This document shows positions 23,189 through 32,284 of a stretch of DNA of 44,523 nucleotides, in pieces. Origin of the DNA: Candidatus Gemmiger stercoripullorum (GTDB lineage Bacteria; Bacillota; Clostridia; Oscillospirales; Ruminococcaceae). How positions within the stretch are numbered: position 1 is the first letter of the stretch; each line of letters starts with the position of its first letter. The translations under genes and the position numbers were made by a program. The notes beneath the pieces are model-generated. The model ran no database searches. It was not told the DNA's origin and saw only the letters and a program-made list of their open reading frames with translations. The DNA is taken from the NCBI GenBank assembly GCA_019119365.1, contig DWXD01000067.1, positions 1 to 44,523 of the forward strand, read 5' to 3'.

Positions 23189-23217
23189 GCCCCGCGGCCG
23201 CTGGCCGCGGGGCTTTT
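23189..23217 (+). terminator. Terminator of the alcohol dehydrogenase
   Basis: Perfect 11-base arms gccccgcggcc (23189-23199) and complement (23203-23213) around gct, then tttt. Confidence 0.85.
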
Positions 23218-23318
23218 GCATGCCCCAAAGCCCGGCAGGCGTGCCGGCTGTAAACGGGCCCGGGCCGCCCTACACCGGCCAAACGGCCGCCGGTTGGCAA
23301 AAACAATGACAAAAATAC

Positions 23319-23347
23319 TTGTATATTCTGCACGTTTCGGTTATAAT
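23319..23347 (+). promoter_or_regulatory. Predicted aminotransferase promoter
   Basis: TTGTAT (23319-23324), 17 bases, TATAAT (23342-23347). The leader to the start codon is about 80 bases. I see no gene in the 263-base gap around it. Confidence 0.7.
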
Positions 23348-23436
23348 TATCTGTATGTCTGGGTATAGGCCGGCCGCGGCCGGCCGCGTGCGCAGCAGGG
23401 AAAGAACAGATAGATTTTCAGAGAGGGGAACGCCAT

Positions 23437-24720
23437 ATGTCTGATTATTGCAAGATGACGAAGGAACAGCTGGCGGCAGAAAAAGCGGCGCTGGAAAAGT
23501 CCTATAAAGACTACAAGGCGATGGGCCTGAAGCTGAACATGGCCCGCGGCAAGCCGGGCCCGCACCAGATGGACCTGGCCATGGAACTGTTGAAGATGGA
23601 CGACTACACCACCACCGCCGACGGTACCGACGCGCGCAACTACGGCAACCTGGAAGGCCTGTATGAGGCGCGCCAGCTTTTTGGCGAGATCATGGGCGTC
23701 AAGCCGGAAAACGTCTTTGTCGGCGGCAACTCGAGCCTGGAACTCATGTACAGCCTCATCAACATCGGCTACTGCTTCGGCTTCCAGGATTCTCCCTGCC
23801 CGTGGTCGCAGGTCGAACACCGCAAATTCCTGTGCCCCGTGCCCGGGTATGACCGGCATTTCCGCATCACGGAGGAATTCGGCTTTGAGATGATCAATGT
23901 CCCGATGAGCGAGACCGGCCCCGATATGGACATGATCGAAAAGCTCGTGGCCGAAGACCCCACGATCAAAGGCGTCTGGTGCGTGCCGCAGTATTCCAAC
24001 CCCGACGGCTATACTTACAGTGATGAGACGGTCCGCCGCTTTGCCGCCATGAAGACGGCCGCGCCGGATTTCAAGATCTTCTGGGACGAAGCGTACATCG
24101 TCCACCACCTGACCGACGAGATCATCGAGACGCCGGTACTTCTGGAGGAGGCTGCCAAGTACGGCCATGAGGACCGCGTCTTCATGTTCACCTCCACCAG
24201 CAAGATCACCTTCCCGGGCGGCGGCGTTTCGGCGTTTGCCTGCAGCGATGCTTCGATGAAGGAAGCCTGCAAGCGGTTTGAGGTCAAGATCATCAGCTAT
24301 GACAAGATGAACCAGCTGCGCCATGTGCGCTTTTTGCGCGACAAGGCGGGCGTTCTGGCCCACATGCTCAAACATCGCCGCCGTCTGGTGCCCTGCTTTG
24401 ACGCGGTCAAAACGACGTTTGCCCAGGAGCTGACCCCCTGCGGGGATATCGCCCGCTGGACCAACCCCAAGGGCGGCTATTTCATCAGCCTGTATGTCAT
24501 GCCCGGCTGCGCAAAACGCGTGGCCCAGCTGTGCAAGGAAGCCGGTCTTGTGCTGACCGGCGCCGGGGCGGCTTTCCCGTATGGCCGCGACCCGGAGGAT
24601 TCCCACCTGCGCATCGCGCCGACCTACCCGAGCCTTTCGGAGGTGGAGACCGCTTCGCTGCTGCTGACGGTCTGTGTGCGCCTGGCGGTCGTGGAAAAAC
24701 TTTTGGCGCAGCAGGCGTAA
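23437..24720 (+). CDS. Class Ic aspartate aminotransferase-like enzyme
   Basis: 427 aa PLP-dependent aminotransferase of the subgroup Ic (Aminotran_MocR-type) aspartate aminotransferases. Visible: N-terminal LNMARGKPGPHQMDLA, the phosphate-binding GGNSSLELMYS, WDEAYIVHH, and the PLP lysine in FTSTSKITFPGGGVS. The C-terminal Arg region (DSHLRIAPTYPS) would bind the substrate carboxylate. It probably exchanges the amino group between aspartate and 2-oxoglutarate; the exact substrate is inferred. Ribosome-binding site agagggg precedes ATG 23437. Confidence 0.9.
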   Translation: MSDYCKMTKEQLAAEKAALEKSYKDYKAMGLKLNMARGKPGPHQMDLAMELLKMDDYTTTADGTDARNYGNLEGLYEARQLFGEIMGVKPENVFVGGNSSLELMYSLINIGYCFGFQDSPCPWSQVEHRKFLCPVPGYDRHFRITEEFGFEMINVPMSETGPDMDMIEKLVAEDPTIKGVWCVPQYSNPDGYTYSDETVRRFAAMKTAAPDFKIFWDEAYIVHHLTDEIIETPVLLEEAAKYGHEDRVFMFTSTSKITFPGGGVSAFACSDASMKEACKRFEVKIISYDKMNQLRHVRFLRDKAGVLAHMLKHRRRLVPCFDAVKTTFAQELTPCGDIARWTNPKGGYFISLYVMPGCAKRVAQLCKEAGLVLTGAGAAFPYGRDPEDSHLRIAPTYPSLSEVETASLLLTVCVRLAVVEKLLAQQA

Positions 24721-24738
24721 GGCTGTAAAATGTAATCC

Positions 24739-24757
24739 TGCCCATGGGGGCATTTTT
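24739..24757 (+). terminator. Weak hairpin before secDF
   Basis: tgccc/gggca with a 4-base loop and five T's. The stem is only 5 bases, so it would reduce rather than stop transcription from the aminotransferase gene into secDF. Confidence 0.35.
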
Positions 24758-24768
24758 GGGAGGTACCT

Positions 24769-27087
24769 ATGAACAAGAGAGGGAAGGCATGGCATTTTGT
24801 TGCCGTGGCGTTTCTGATCATACTGTTCTCGCTGTCGGCTCTGCTGGGCTTCAGCTACCAGTATGGCGACATCAAGACCACCTACATCAAAGGCGCGCAG
24901 GACATCCGCTTCGGCATCGACATCCGCGGCGGCGTGGACGTGACGTTCATGCCGGCAGACGATATGGACGCGACCGATGAACAGATGGTGGCGGCCCGTA
25001 CCGTCATTGAAGACCGCCTAGTCGGTCTCGGCATCACCGATTACGAGGACTATGTCGACTATACCCGCGACCGTATCATCGTGCGTTTCCCCTGGAAGCG
25101 TGACGAGACCGACTTTGACCCGCAGAGCGCCATCGACGAGATCGGCGCCACGGCGCACATGGTCTTCCGCAAGGGCAGCACGGCCGACGGCGAGGAGATC
25201 CTGACCGGCGAGGATGTGGAATCCGCCATGGCCGGGTACGACCAGACCGAAGGGTATGTCGTGCAGCTCGACTTTAACGACAGCGGCGCGCAGAAGTTTG
25301 CCGACGCCACTACCGAGCTCGCGCCGGACAGCGGCACCATCAGCATCTGGCTGGATGATGAAAACATCAGCACCGCCACCGTTGAAGCCGCCATCACAAA
25401 CGGCAGCGCCATCATCCGCGGCGATTTCACGCAGGAGGAAGTCACGACGCTGGCCAACCAGATCAACTCCGGCGCGCTTCCGTTCGCGCTTTCTGCGGAA
25501 AGCTATTCCACCATCAGCCCCACGCTGGGCACCCGCAGCCTGGAAGTGATGGTGCTGGCCGGTGTGATCGCTTTTGTGGCGGTCGCGCTTATCATGATCC
25601 TGCGCTACCGGCTGCCCGGCACCATTGCGGTGCTGTCGCTGCTGGGCCAGGTTGCGGCCACGCTGGCGGTCGTGTCCGGTTACTTCCCGGTATTTTCCGG
25701 TTCTACGCTGACGCTGCCCGGCATCGCGGGTATCATTCTGGGCATCGGTATGGGCGTGGACGCCAATGTTATCACGGCCGAGCGTATCCGTGAGGAGCTT
25801 GGCAAGAAAAAGACGCTGGACGGCGCCATTGCCAACGGCATGAAGATGGGCCTGACCCCGATCATTGACGGCAACGTGACCATCGTGATTGTGGCGGCTA
25901 TCCTCATGGGCGCGTTCGGCCCGACCGACGGGTTCTGGGCCACCGTGTTCAGCCCGGTGTTCCGCTGGTTCGGCGCCTCCACGGCCGGCACGGTCTATTC
26001 GTTCGGCTTTACTTTGCTGACCAGCGTACTGCTGAACTTTGTGTTCGGCGTGTTTGCCACCCGCGTCATGCTGCGCGGCGCGTCCCGCTTCAAAGCGCTG
26101 CGCAACCCCTGGCTGTACGGCGGCGCCAAGAGCGGCGAGACCCCGCCGTATAAGGTCCCGCACATCAATTTCGTCGGCAACCGCAAGAAATATTATGCCT
26201 TCTCCGGCGTGCTGATCGCGGTGGTCGTGCTGTTTTCGTTCGTGTTCGGCGTCAAGATGGACGTCGAGTTCAAGGGCGGCACGATGCTGACGCTCGGCTA
26301 CCAGAATGAGATCGACCTGGAAGCGCTGGAAACCACCATTGAGACGGCGACCGGCCAGACCGACCTGACGCTGCAGACCGGTACCGACATTGCCGGGAAC
26401 CAGACCCTGACCGTCACGATGCCAGGCAGCGACAACATGACCACCGAAGAAGTGGGGGCGCTGCTGACGACGCTGAACGAGCAGTATCCCGACAATGCCT
26501 TTGACGAAAACGAGATCAACAACGTCAACCCGACCATCGGCAAGGAGTTCCTGCTCAAGAGCGTTGTGGCGGTCGTCACGGCCTGCCTGCTGATCCTTGT
26601 CTATGTGGCTTACCGCTTCCGCAAGGTGGGCGGCCTGGAAGGCGGCGCAACGGCCATCGTGGCGCTGCTGCATGACCTGATCATCGTCTACGGCGTCTTT
26701 GTGCTGCTGCGCATCCCCCTCAACGGCAACTTTATTGCCGCCATGCTCACGATCCTGGGCTACTCAATCAACGATACCGTCGTTATCTACGACCGTATCC
26801 GTGAGAACAGCGCGCTATATGGCAAGCGCCAGATGAGCCGCGGCGAGCTGGTCAACCTTTCGATCAACCAGAGCTTCGGCCGTTCCCTGATGACCTCCAT
26901 CACCACCTGTGTGGCGTTGGGCGTCGTCTGCGTGGTGTCCATCGTTTTCAAGCTCGAGAGCATCTTTACCTTCGCTCTGCCGCTGCTGTTCGGCATGATC
27001 AGCGGCGTATACAGCACGGTCTGCATCGCCAGCCAGCTCTGGCTGGACTGGCAGCAGCGCAAAAAACAGCCGGCCCGCAGGAAGTAA
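24769..27087 (+). CDS. secDF: Protein translocase SecDF (fused)
   Basis: 772 aa fusion of SecD and SecF, the proton-driven membrane partner of SecYEG that pulls exported proteins across. The SecD part has an N-terminal helix, FGIDIRGGVDVTF (48-60), the large periplasmic-equivalent loop and GIAGIILGIGMGVDANVI; the SecF part starts near residue 462 (KVPHINFVGNRKKYYAFSG) with MDVEFKGGTM and ILGYSINDTVVIYDRIREN. Single-chain SecDF is usual in many Firmicutes. yajC lies far away in this window (37350). ATG 24769 follows gggaggt. Confidence 0.96.
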   Translation: MNKRGKAWHFVAVAFLIILFSLSALLGFSYQYGDIKTTYIKGAQDIRFGIDIRGGVDVTFMPADDMDATDEQMVAARTVIEDRLVGLGITDYEDYVDYTRDRIIVRFPWKRDETDFDPQSAIDEIGATAHMVFRKGSTADGEEILTGEDVESAMAGYDQTEGYVVQLDFNDSGAQKFADATTELAPDSGTISIWLDDENISTATVEAAITNGSAIIRGDFTQEEVTTLANQINSGALPFALSAESYSTISPTLGTRSLEVMVLAGVIAFVAVALIMILRYRLPGTIAVLSLLGQVAATLAVVSGYFPVFSGSTLTLPGIAGIILGIGMGVDANVITAERIREELGKKKTLDGAIANGMKMGLTPIIDGNVTIVIVAAILMGAFGPTDGFWATVFSPVFRWFGASTAGTVYSFGFTLLTSVLLNFVFGVFATRVMLRGASRFKALRNPWLYGGAKSGETPPYKVPHINFVGNRKKYYAFSGVLIAVVVLFSFVFGVKMDVEFKGGTMLTLGYQNEIDLEALETTIETATGQTDLTLQTGTDIAGNQTLTVTMPGSDNMTTEEVGALLTTLNEQYPDNAFDENEINNVNPTIGKEFLLKSVVAVVTACLLILVYVAYRFRKVGGLEGGATAIVALLHDLIIVYGVFVLLRIPLNGNFIAAMLTILGYSINDTVVIYDRIRENSALYGKRQMSRGELVNLSINQSFGRSLMTSITTCVALGVVCVVSIVFKLESIFTFALPLLFGMISGVYSTVCIASQLWLDWQQRKKQPARRK

Positions 27088-27114
27088 ACCATCCATAAGA
27101 CAGGAGGAGCCCGC

Positions 27115-27606
27115 ATGAAATGTCCTTTTTGTGGAGCGATCGACTCCAAGGTCATCGATTCCCGCCCGACCGAAGACGGCGAAAAGATCCGCCGCCGCCG
27201 CGAATGTCTGAGCTGCAAAAAGCGGTTCACGACCTATGAGATCGTGGAGACCGTGCCGCTGATGGTCGTCAAAAAAGACCATTCGCGCGAGGTGTTCGAC
27301 CGGCAAAAGCTGCTCAACGGCATGCTGCGCGCGTGTGAAAAGCGTCCGGTCAGCTTCCAGCAGCTGGACGCTGCGGTCAGCCGCATTGAACAAAAGCTGA
27401 TGAACTCCTATGACCGCGAGGTCTCCTCGATCCACATCGGCGATCTGGCGATGGAGGAACTCAAACAGTTGGACGATGTCGCCTATGTGCGCTTTGCCTC
27501 TGTCTACCGCCAGTTCAGCGATGTAAACACCTTTATGGAAGAACTGAAGGATATGCTGGATTCCCGCGCCAAACAGGCCGGGACCACGGCCGCATCCGAA
27601 CAGTAA
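27115..27606 (+). CDS. nrdR: Transcriptional repressor NrdR
   Basis: 163 aa. Zinc ribbon at the start (C3, C6, C31, C34) followed by an ATP-cone (about 49-139) that senses ATP/dATP. It represses ribonucleotide reductase genes by binding NrdR boxes. 27 bases separate it from secDF, so it is probably cotranscribed. No NrdR box or nrd gene is seen in the window, so its targets lie elsewhere. Confidence 0.97.
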   Translation: MKCPFCGAIDSKVIDSRPTEDGEKIRRRRECLSCKKRFTTYEIVETVPLMVVKKDHSREVFDRQKLLNGMLRACEKRPVSFQQLDAAVSRIEQKLMNSYDREVSSIHIGDLAMEELKQLDDVAYVRFASVYRQFSDVNTFMEELKDMLDSRAKQAGTTAASEQ

Positions 27607-27616
27607 GGTTCTGAAA

Positions 27617-27651
27617 AACGCCGCCTCTGCACAGCAGGGGCGGCGTTTTTT
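27617..27651 (+). terminator. Terminator after nrdR
   Basis: aacgccgcc (27617-27625) pairs with ggcggcgtt (27639-27647), with an inner ctgc/gcag pairing, and six T's. Confidence 0.88.
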
Positions 27652-27713
27652 GCTGCCTGTTTACAAACGCCACACAGCGGGCAGACTGTAAGGCAGGGGA
27701 GGTGTGAAAGCGT

Positions 27714-29144
27714 ATGGAAGACAACCAAAAATTGAGCCGCAGTATGGAGGAAAACATCGCCTGCCTGCGGGAGATATTTGGCACGTCGACAGATTTTTAC
27801 ACAAAGGAGTTTTGCGTCGGGCAGGTCCGGTGCAGCATTGCGCTGTTTACGGGCCTGTCCTCGCCCGAAAAGCTGACCGTTATGGCGCTTTCGCTTTTGG
27901 AGCAGGAACGGGTCTTTTTCACGGACGGTGAAACGCTTGCCAGCCATCTGCTGACCCAAAGCTGTATCCCGGCCGAGGGGACGCCGGTCACGACCTGCGG
28001 GGAGATGATTGAGCGGCTGGCGAACGGCCTGGCCCTTTTTCTGATCGACGGCAGCGCCAGGGCCGTGGCGCTCTCGACCCAGGAGATGCCGCAGCGCTCG
28101 GTCGCCGCCCCGGACGGCGAAGGCAACATGCACGGCCCGCAGGAATCTTTTACCGAGCAGCTGCGGGTCAACATTTCGCTGCTGCGCCGCCAGTTCCGCA
28201 ACGGCGCGCTGGTGGCCGAGCTGCACACCGCCGCCACCCATGCCCGCACCGAATACTGCCTGTGTTATGACCGGGAGCGCGCGGCGGCCGATACCGTAAA
28301 AACGCTGCGCAAAGCGCTGGAAAATGTGGAGCTCCCGGTCCTGCTGGACAGCACCTATTTTGCTTCCTTCCTCAAACAGGACAAGCTCAACCTGTTCCCG
28401 GCAGCCGCCTACACGGTGCGCCCGGCCACCGCCTGCGCGCGCCTGTGCGAGGGGAAAATCGTCATTCTGGTGGCGGGCAGCCCCTGCGCAATGGTGGCGC
28501 CCAGCTTTTTCGCGGAACACTTTGAGTGCCTGGACGATTATTCTTCCGGCGCGGTATTCGCCGGGCTGATCCGCCTGCTCAAATACCTTGCCTTTGCGCT
28601 GGCTGTGTTCGGGCCGGGGCTGTATGTGATGGCGCTGACCTTTGCGCCGGAGATCATCCCGGTCGATATGTTGTCCACGCTGGCGGCTGCAGAAGCGCAG
28701 ACGCCGCTGCCGCCCATGCTCGAGATGCTGACTGTGACGCTGCTTCTCGAGATCGTGCGCGAAGCCGGGCTGCGCGCGCCCAAATCCATCAGCCACACCG
28801 TCAGCATTGTGGGGGCGCTTATCATCGGTGAGACGGCGGTCACGGCCGGGATCGTCAGCGTCCCGGTGCTGACGATGGCGGCGGCGGCGACCATCGCGAC
28901 GTTGGCGGTGCCTTCGCTGTACGAGCAATCCATTCTGTTCCGCTTTGCGGCCATCGTGCTGGGGGGATTGTTCGGCGTGCCGGGCATGGCCTGCTGCGCC
29001 ATGCTGGTGCTGGCCATGGCCTGCGGCAGCGAACCGTTCGGGTATGACTATCTCTATCCGCTGATGCCGCCGGGCCCGGCTGCCTGGCGGGATGGATTTG
29101 TGCGCAGCATCTGGTCGCGGCTGGCCCGGCCGCCCAGGCCGTGA
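27714..29144 (+). CDS. Spore germination protein, GerA family (A subunit)
   Basis: 476 aa. An N-terminal soluble domain of ~290 residues is followed by about five membrane helices, the layout of GerAA/GerKA, the channel-forming subunit of germinant receptors. The family motif between the two soluble lobes is present in altered form (QESFTEQLRVNISLLRRQ, where others have EGFTE...NxxLIRRR). PPMLEMLTVTLLLEIVREAGLRAPKSI is typical of the membrane half. It is the first of three genes (A, B, C type). Ribosome-binding site ggggaggt precedes the ATG, which is preceded by a 107-base gap with no clear sigma-A promoter; sigma-G is expected but I could not place it. Confidence 0.87.
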   Translation: MEDNQKLSRSMEENIACLREIFGTSTDFYTKEFCVGQVRCSIALFTGLSSPEKLTVMALSLLEQERVFFTDGETLASHLLTQSCIPAEGTPVTTCGEMIERLANGLALFLIDGSARAVALSTQEMPQRSVAAPDGEGNMHGPQESFTEQLRVNISLLRRQFRNGALVAELHTAATHARTEYCLCYDRERAAADTVKTLRKALENVELPVLLDSTYFASFLKQDKLNLFPAAAYTVRPATACARLCEGKIVILVAGSPCAMVAPSFFAEHFECLDDYSSGAVFAGLIRLLKYLAFALAVFGPGLYVMALTFAPEIIPVDMLSTLAAAEAQTPLPPMLEMLTVTLLLEIVREAGLRAPKSISHTVSIVGALIIGETAVTAGIVSVPVLTMAAAATIATLAVPSLYEQSILFRFAAIVLGGLFGVPGMACCAMLVLAMACGSEPFGYDYLYPLMPPGPAAWRDGFVRSIWSRLARPPRP

Positions 29145-29163
29145 CAGGGCAGGAGGGGCGGCC

Positions 29164-30168
29164 ATGAAACGAGAAAACCCGGACCTGTATGCGGCTTTGC
29201 TGCTGGGAATTCTGCTGCATACGCTGCTGTGCGCGCAGGCCCGCTACGGCGCGCGTGCCGGGCTGTTGGCCCTGCCGTTCAGCGCAGCCGCTTTGACGCT
29301 GGCGGCTGTGCTGTTTGCCCGCGCCTGGCGGCAGCTGGAAGGCCTGCGCGCCCCGCGCTGGGGGCTGGCGGCCGTGCTGGCGGCCGGCTCCGCATTTGAA
29401 CTTCTGCGGTTCTGGCAGCTGATCCAAACTGCATACGGCGGCGCGGTGACAATGCTGGGCGTCTGCCTGATGCTGTTGTTGCCGGTTGTCTACCTGCGGC
29501 GGGTGTCCGCCATTGCGCAGACGGCCAACGTGGTTCTGTCATTGGCGGCTGTGGCAGGCGTGGTGCTGCTTATCTCCATTGCAGGGGAGCTGCGGCCGGC
29601 CAACCTGCAGCCCGGCGACCCCGGGCAAGCGGGGTGGCGGCAGGCGCTTTTGTGGCAGTGCAGCCTGTACCCGGAATTTCTGCTCCCGGCGCTGTGGCCG
29701 GACCCAGATAAGCGCGGCCCGCATACAGCCGCGCGCCTGGCTGTGTGCGGAACGGTCTTTTCGGCAGCGGTGCACCTGATCCTGGAACTTTATGCAGGGG
29801 CCGGGGCGCGGCTTCTGCCTGTGCCCGTGCACACGGCTGCACAGGCCGGGACACTGTCGCTGTTCAAACGGCTGGAATGGCTGCAGCTGATCCTGTGGTC
29901 CATGATGGTGACGGTCAAACTGGCGCTGTATCTGTATGCCGCGGTGCGGCTGCTGGGCGGTCGCGGAAATAAGAAGGAAAACAATGCGGTCGGCCTGGAC
30001 CGTTTCCCGTGCTATTTCCTTTTGATGGCATTCCTGTGCGCAGCGTGGCGCAAAGCGGATACGGAAACATTTTTTGTCTGGCAAAGCCGCCTGCTGTGGC
30101 TGTTTGCGGCGGCGGTCATCCTGGGGGGAGGTCTGCAGTATCTATGCGGTCGAAAAAAGCGCTGTTAA
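29164..30168 (+). CDS. Spore germination permease-like protein (B subunit)
   Basis: 334 aa with about ten hydrophobic segments, the size and layout of the GerAB/GerKB germinant-binding permeases (APC superfamily). Sequence motifs are diverged, and I assign it by its position between an A-type and a C-type subunit. ATG 29164 follows gggcaggagggg; the in-frame extension to 29092 overlaps the A gene. It overlaps the start of the C gene by 25 bases. Confidence 0.7.
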   Translation: MKRENPDLYAALLLGILLHTLLCAQARYGARAGLLALPFSAAALTLAAVLFARAWRQLEGLRAPRWGLAAVLAAGSAFELLRFWQLIQTAYGGAVTMLGVCLMLLLPVVYLRRVSAIAQTANVVLSLAAVAGVVLLISIAGELRPANLQPGDPGQAGWRQALLWQCSLYPEFLLPALWPDPDKRGPHTAARLAVCGTVFSAAVHLILELYAGAGARLLPVPVHTAAQAGTLSLFKRLEWLQLILWSMMVTVKLALYLYAAVRLLGGRGNKKENNAVGLDRFPCYFLLMAFLCAAWRKADTETFFVWQSRLLWLFAAAVILGGGLQYLCGRKKRC

Positions 30169-31064
30169 TGCTGGCGGCCATGCTTTTGCTGCTGACCGGC
30201 TGCGGCGCGCCGCTGCTTTCAGAGCGTGCCGTTGTGCGGGCGGTCTGTTTCAGGGGGGCGGCGCAGGCGGCCCGCGTCAGCCTTGTGCTGGAAGCAGCCG
30301 GACAGGAGGAGGCATTTCAAACCGTCACCGGCCGGGGCGCCAGCTATGCGGCCGCGCTCAAGGATGCCGAGCGCCAGCTGGACGGCGCGGTCTTTTACGG
30401 GTTGATGGACCTTGCGCTGCTGCCGCCGCAGGCAGGGTGGGAACAGGCCGTGGAGATCGGGCGGCTGCTGGCGGATACGGCGCTGCCGGCCCCCAGGATC
30501 GACGTGTTTTTGTTGAGCGCGCGGACCGTTTCGGAAAAAGCGGATACGCTTTATGCGGAGATCTGCACAGCCCGCAAAAAGTACGGCGTATCCAACGGTC
30601 TGCAGCAGCTCTTTGCCCGGGAAAACGAATGTGCCCTGCCGGTTTGGCAGGGCACAGAGTTCGGGTTTGGGGTTCTGCGGCAGGGCAGGGCGGCGACTGT
30701 TTGGGCAGAGCCGCTGACCGCCCAGCTGGCGGCGGTCCTGTGCGGGCAGGCGGACCGCTTTGACTGCGTTTTGCCCGGGCAAGACTTTTCGCTTGCCTGC
30801 AAAGCGGGCGTCTACCGCCAGGCCGGGGCAGGCGGCGTCTGCCTGCAGTTGACGCTGCGCAACGCGCAGATCGAAGCGCTGGGGGCAAACGAAGACGGGC
30901 AGGCGGCCGTTGAACAGGCGCTGCAGCACGCCTTCGCCGAGATCTGCACACAAACGGACACGGCCGAAAGCGGTCTGCTGCAGCTGCAGGCGTGGCAGTT
31001 TGCAGAAGATGGCAGGACAAAGCCGCCTTCGGTCCGCCTGATGATCCAAACGGAGCAGGAATGA
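30144..31064 (+). CDS. Ger(x)C-type spore germination lipoprotein (C subunit)
   Basis: 306 aa. Signal peptide with a lipobox LLTGC (lipidated Cys20), then a mixed alpha/beta soluble domain as in GerAC/GerKC, which sits on the outer face of the spore inner membrane. The ribosome-binding site ggggggagg lies inside the B gene, and the start overlaps it by 25 bases. The gene ends only one base before the stop of the convergent AlgJ-like gene, with no terminator between. Confidence 0.75.
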   Translation: MRSKKALLMLAAMLLLLTGCGAPLLSERAVVRAVCFRGAAQAARVSLVLEAAGQEEAFQTVTGRGASYAAALKDAERQLDGAVFYGLMDLALLPPQAGWEQAVEIGRLLADTALPAPRIDVFLLSARTVSEKADTLYAEICTARKKYGVSNGLQQLFARENECALPVWQGTEFGFGVLRQGRAATVWAEPLTAQLAAVLCGQADRFDCVLPGQDFSLACKAGVYRQAGAGGVCLQLTLRNAQIEALGANEDGQAAVEQALQHAFAEICTQTDTAESGLLQLQAWQFAEDGRTKPPSVRLMIQTEQE

Positions 31065-31065
31065 A

Positions 31066-32265
31066 TTATTCGTCCGCACCGGTCAGCGTGGTGGGGCGGT
31101 CGATATAAACGACGCGCTTATCGGCAATAAAGGTCTGGAAATTATACAGCACAAGGACCTCGTCATACCCTTCGGCCTCAATGGTCGAATCGAGACCATA
31201 GGAGAAATTGCGCAGGTCCACAACGCCGATCTTGGCGTAGTTGGCGGTCAGGTAAGGCACAAAGCTGTTGGCATAGCTGTCCTTGATGACCAGAATACTG
31301 CCTTCGCCGTCGCCCTGAATGGTCGAATACCCGTTGTTGCCGTCCAGGAACGCGGCGTATTTGTCGCGGGTGGCAAACTTCTCGGTGTTGATGAGCGGCT
31401 CGGTATACAGCGGCGTGTAGGCGGCTTCGCCGTCGATCTGGTAGACCGTCATCGGGTTGTCGAGCGGGTAATAGGTGATATGGTCCGGCTGTACGTCCCA
31501 GCGGCGGGCGGCTGAGTAGTGCGTGCCGTAGAAATCCTCGACAGTAGCGGTCTCGTGGGCGGCGGCATCAAACGGGGTCAGCCCTTTCAGCGCGCAGAAC
31601 TGCTGATAGGCAAGATAGGCGCCCTGCGGCGTCCAGTGGTGGTCGGTTTTAAAATACAGATATTCGTCCTTGGCCGCTGTGAAGACGGGGCGCAGGTCGA
31701 TCACCTGGGCGGCGGCGCCGATCTGGGCGAAGATATCGTCGAGCATCGCGTCTTCGTCGGCCATCGGCGCGCCGGCAGGCAGCATCTCCGGGTAGATGAC
31801 GCTGGCCGAAGGCGCGAGCAAAAACGTCACATGCCCGGGGTGGCGCGCGGCGAACGCGGTCACGGCATCCAGGTTTTTCTGCAGCTGTGTCTGCGTTTCC
31901 TGTGATACGGTGAACAGTTTGGTGAACATCCAGCCGTCTTTGCCCAGCAGGATATCGCTCTCTTCGGTTTTGGCAAACAGCAGGCTGTTGACGGCGCTTT
32001 CCAGGTCGATCCAGAAATCGCGGAAAGCGACCTGATCCTGCAGATACGTTGCGAGGTCGTCTGCCCACTGCCCGTTCAGCACCGTTTTGGCGCTGGGGGC
32101 GGGCAGCTGCGCAAGGCGGCGGTTTTCCAGCTCAGAGGTCTCCCGCTTGGGCGAGAACACATTGTAGACGGCAAACCCGAAGATCAGCAGGATGAACAGT
32201 GCGAGCAGCGCGCCTGCGCGCGGCTGGGGGCGCTTTCCGGCTTTGCGGTAAACTTGCTTTTCCAT
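31066..32265 (-). CDS. AlgJ/AlgX-like (DHHW) O-acetylation protein
   Basis: 399 aa. One N-terminal membrane anchor (about 17-37) and an extracellular SGNH/AlgX-type domain. The signature FKTDHHWTPQGAYLAY (TDHHW at 207-211) and a later IKDSYANSF serine loop match the DHHW family, which passes acetyl groups to surface polysaccharides together with an MBOAT partner. It follows the MBOAT gene by 19 bases. ATG 32265 has gggagg before it; upstream in-frame sequence overlaps the MBOAT gene. Target polymer is unknown. Confidence 0.88.
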   Translation of the reverse strand: MEKQVYRKAGKRPQPRAGALLALFILLIFGFAVYNVFSPKRETSELENRRLAQLPAPSAKTVLNGQWADDLATYLQDQVAFRDFWIDLESAVNSLLFAKTEESDILLGKDGWMFTKLFTVSQETQTQLQKNLDAVTAFAARHPGHVTFLLAPSASVIYPEMLPAGAPMADEDAMLDDIFAQIGAAAQVIDLRPVFTAAKDEYLYFKTDHHWTPQGAYLAYQQFCALKGLTPFDAAAHETATVEDFYGTHYSAARRWDVQPDHITYYPLDNPMTVYQIDGEAAYTPLYTEPLINTEKFATRDKYAAFLDGNNGYSTIQGDGEGSILVIKDSYANSFVPYLTANYAKIGVVDLRNFSYGLDSTIEAEGYDEVLVLYNFQTFIADKRVVYIDRPTTLTGADE

Positions 32266-32284
32266 AACGTTCTGCCTCCCTCCC

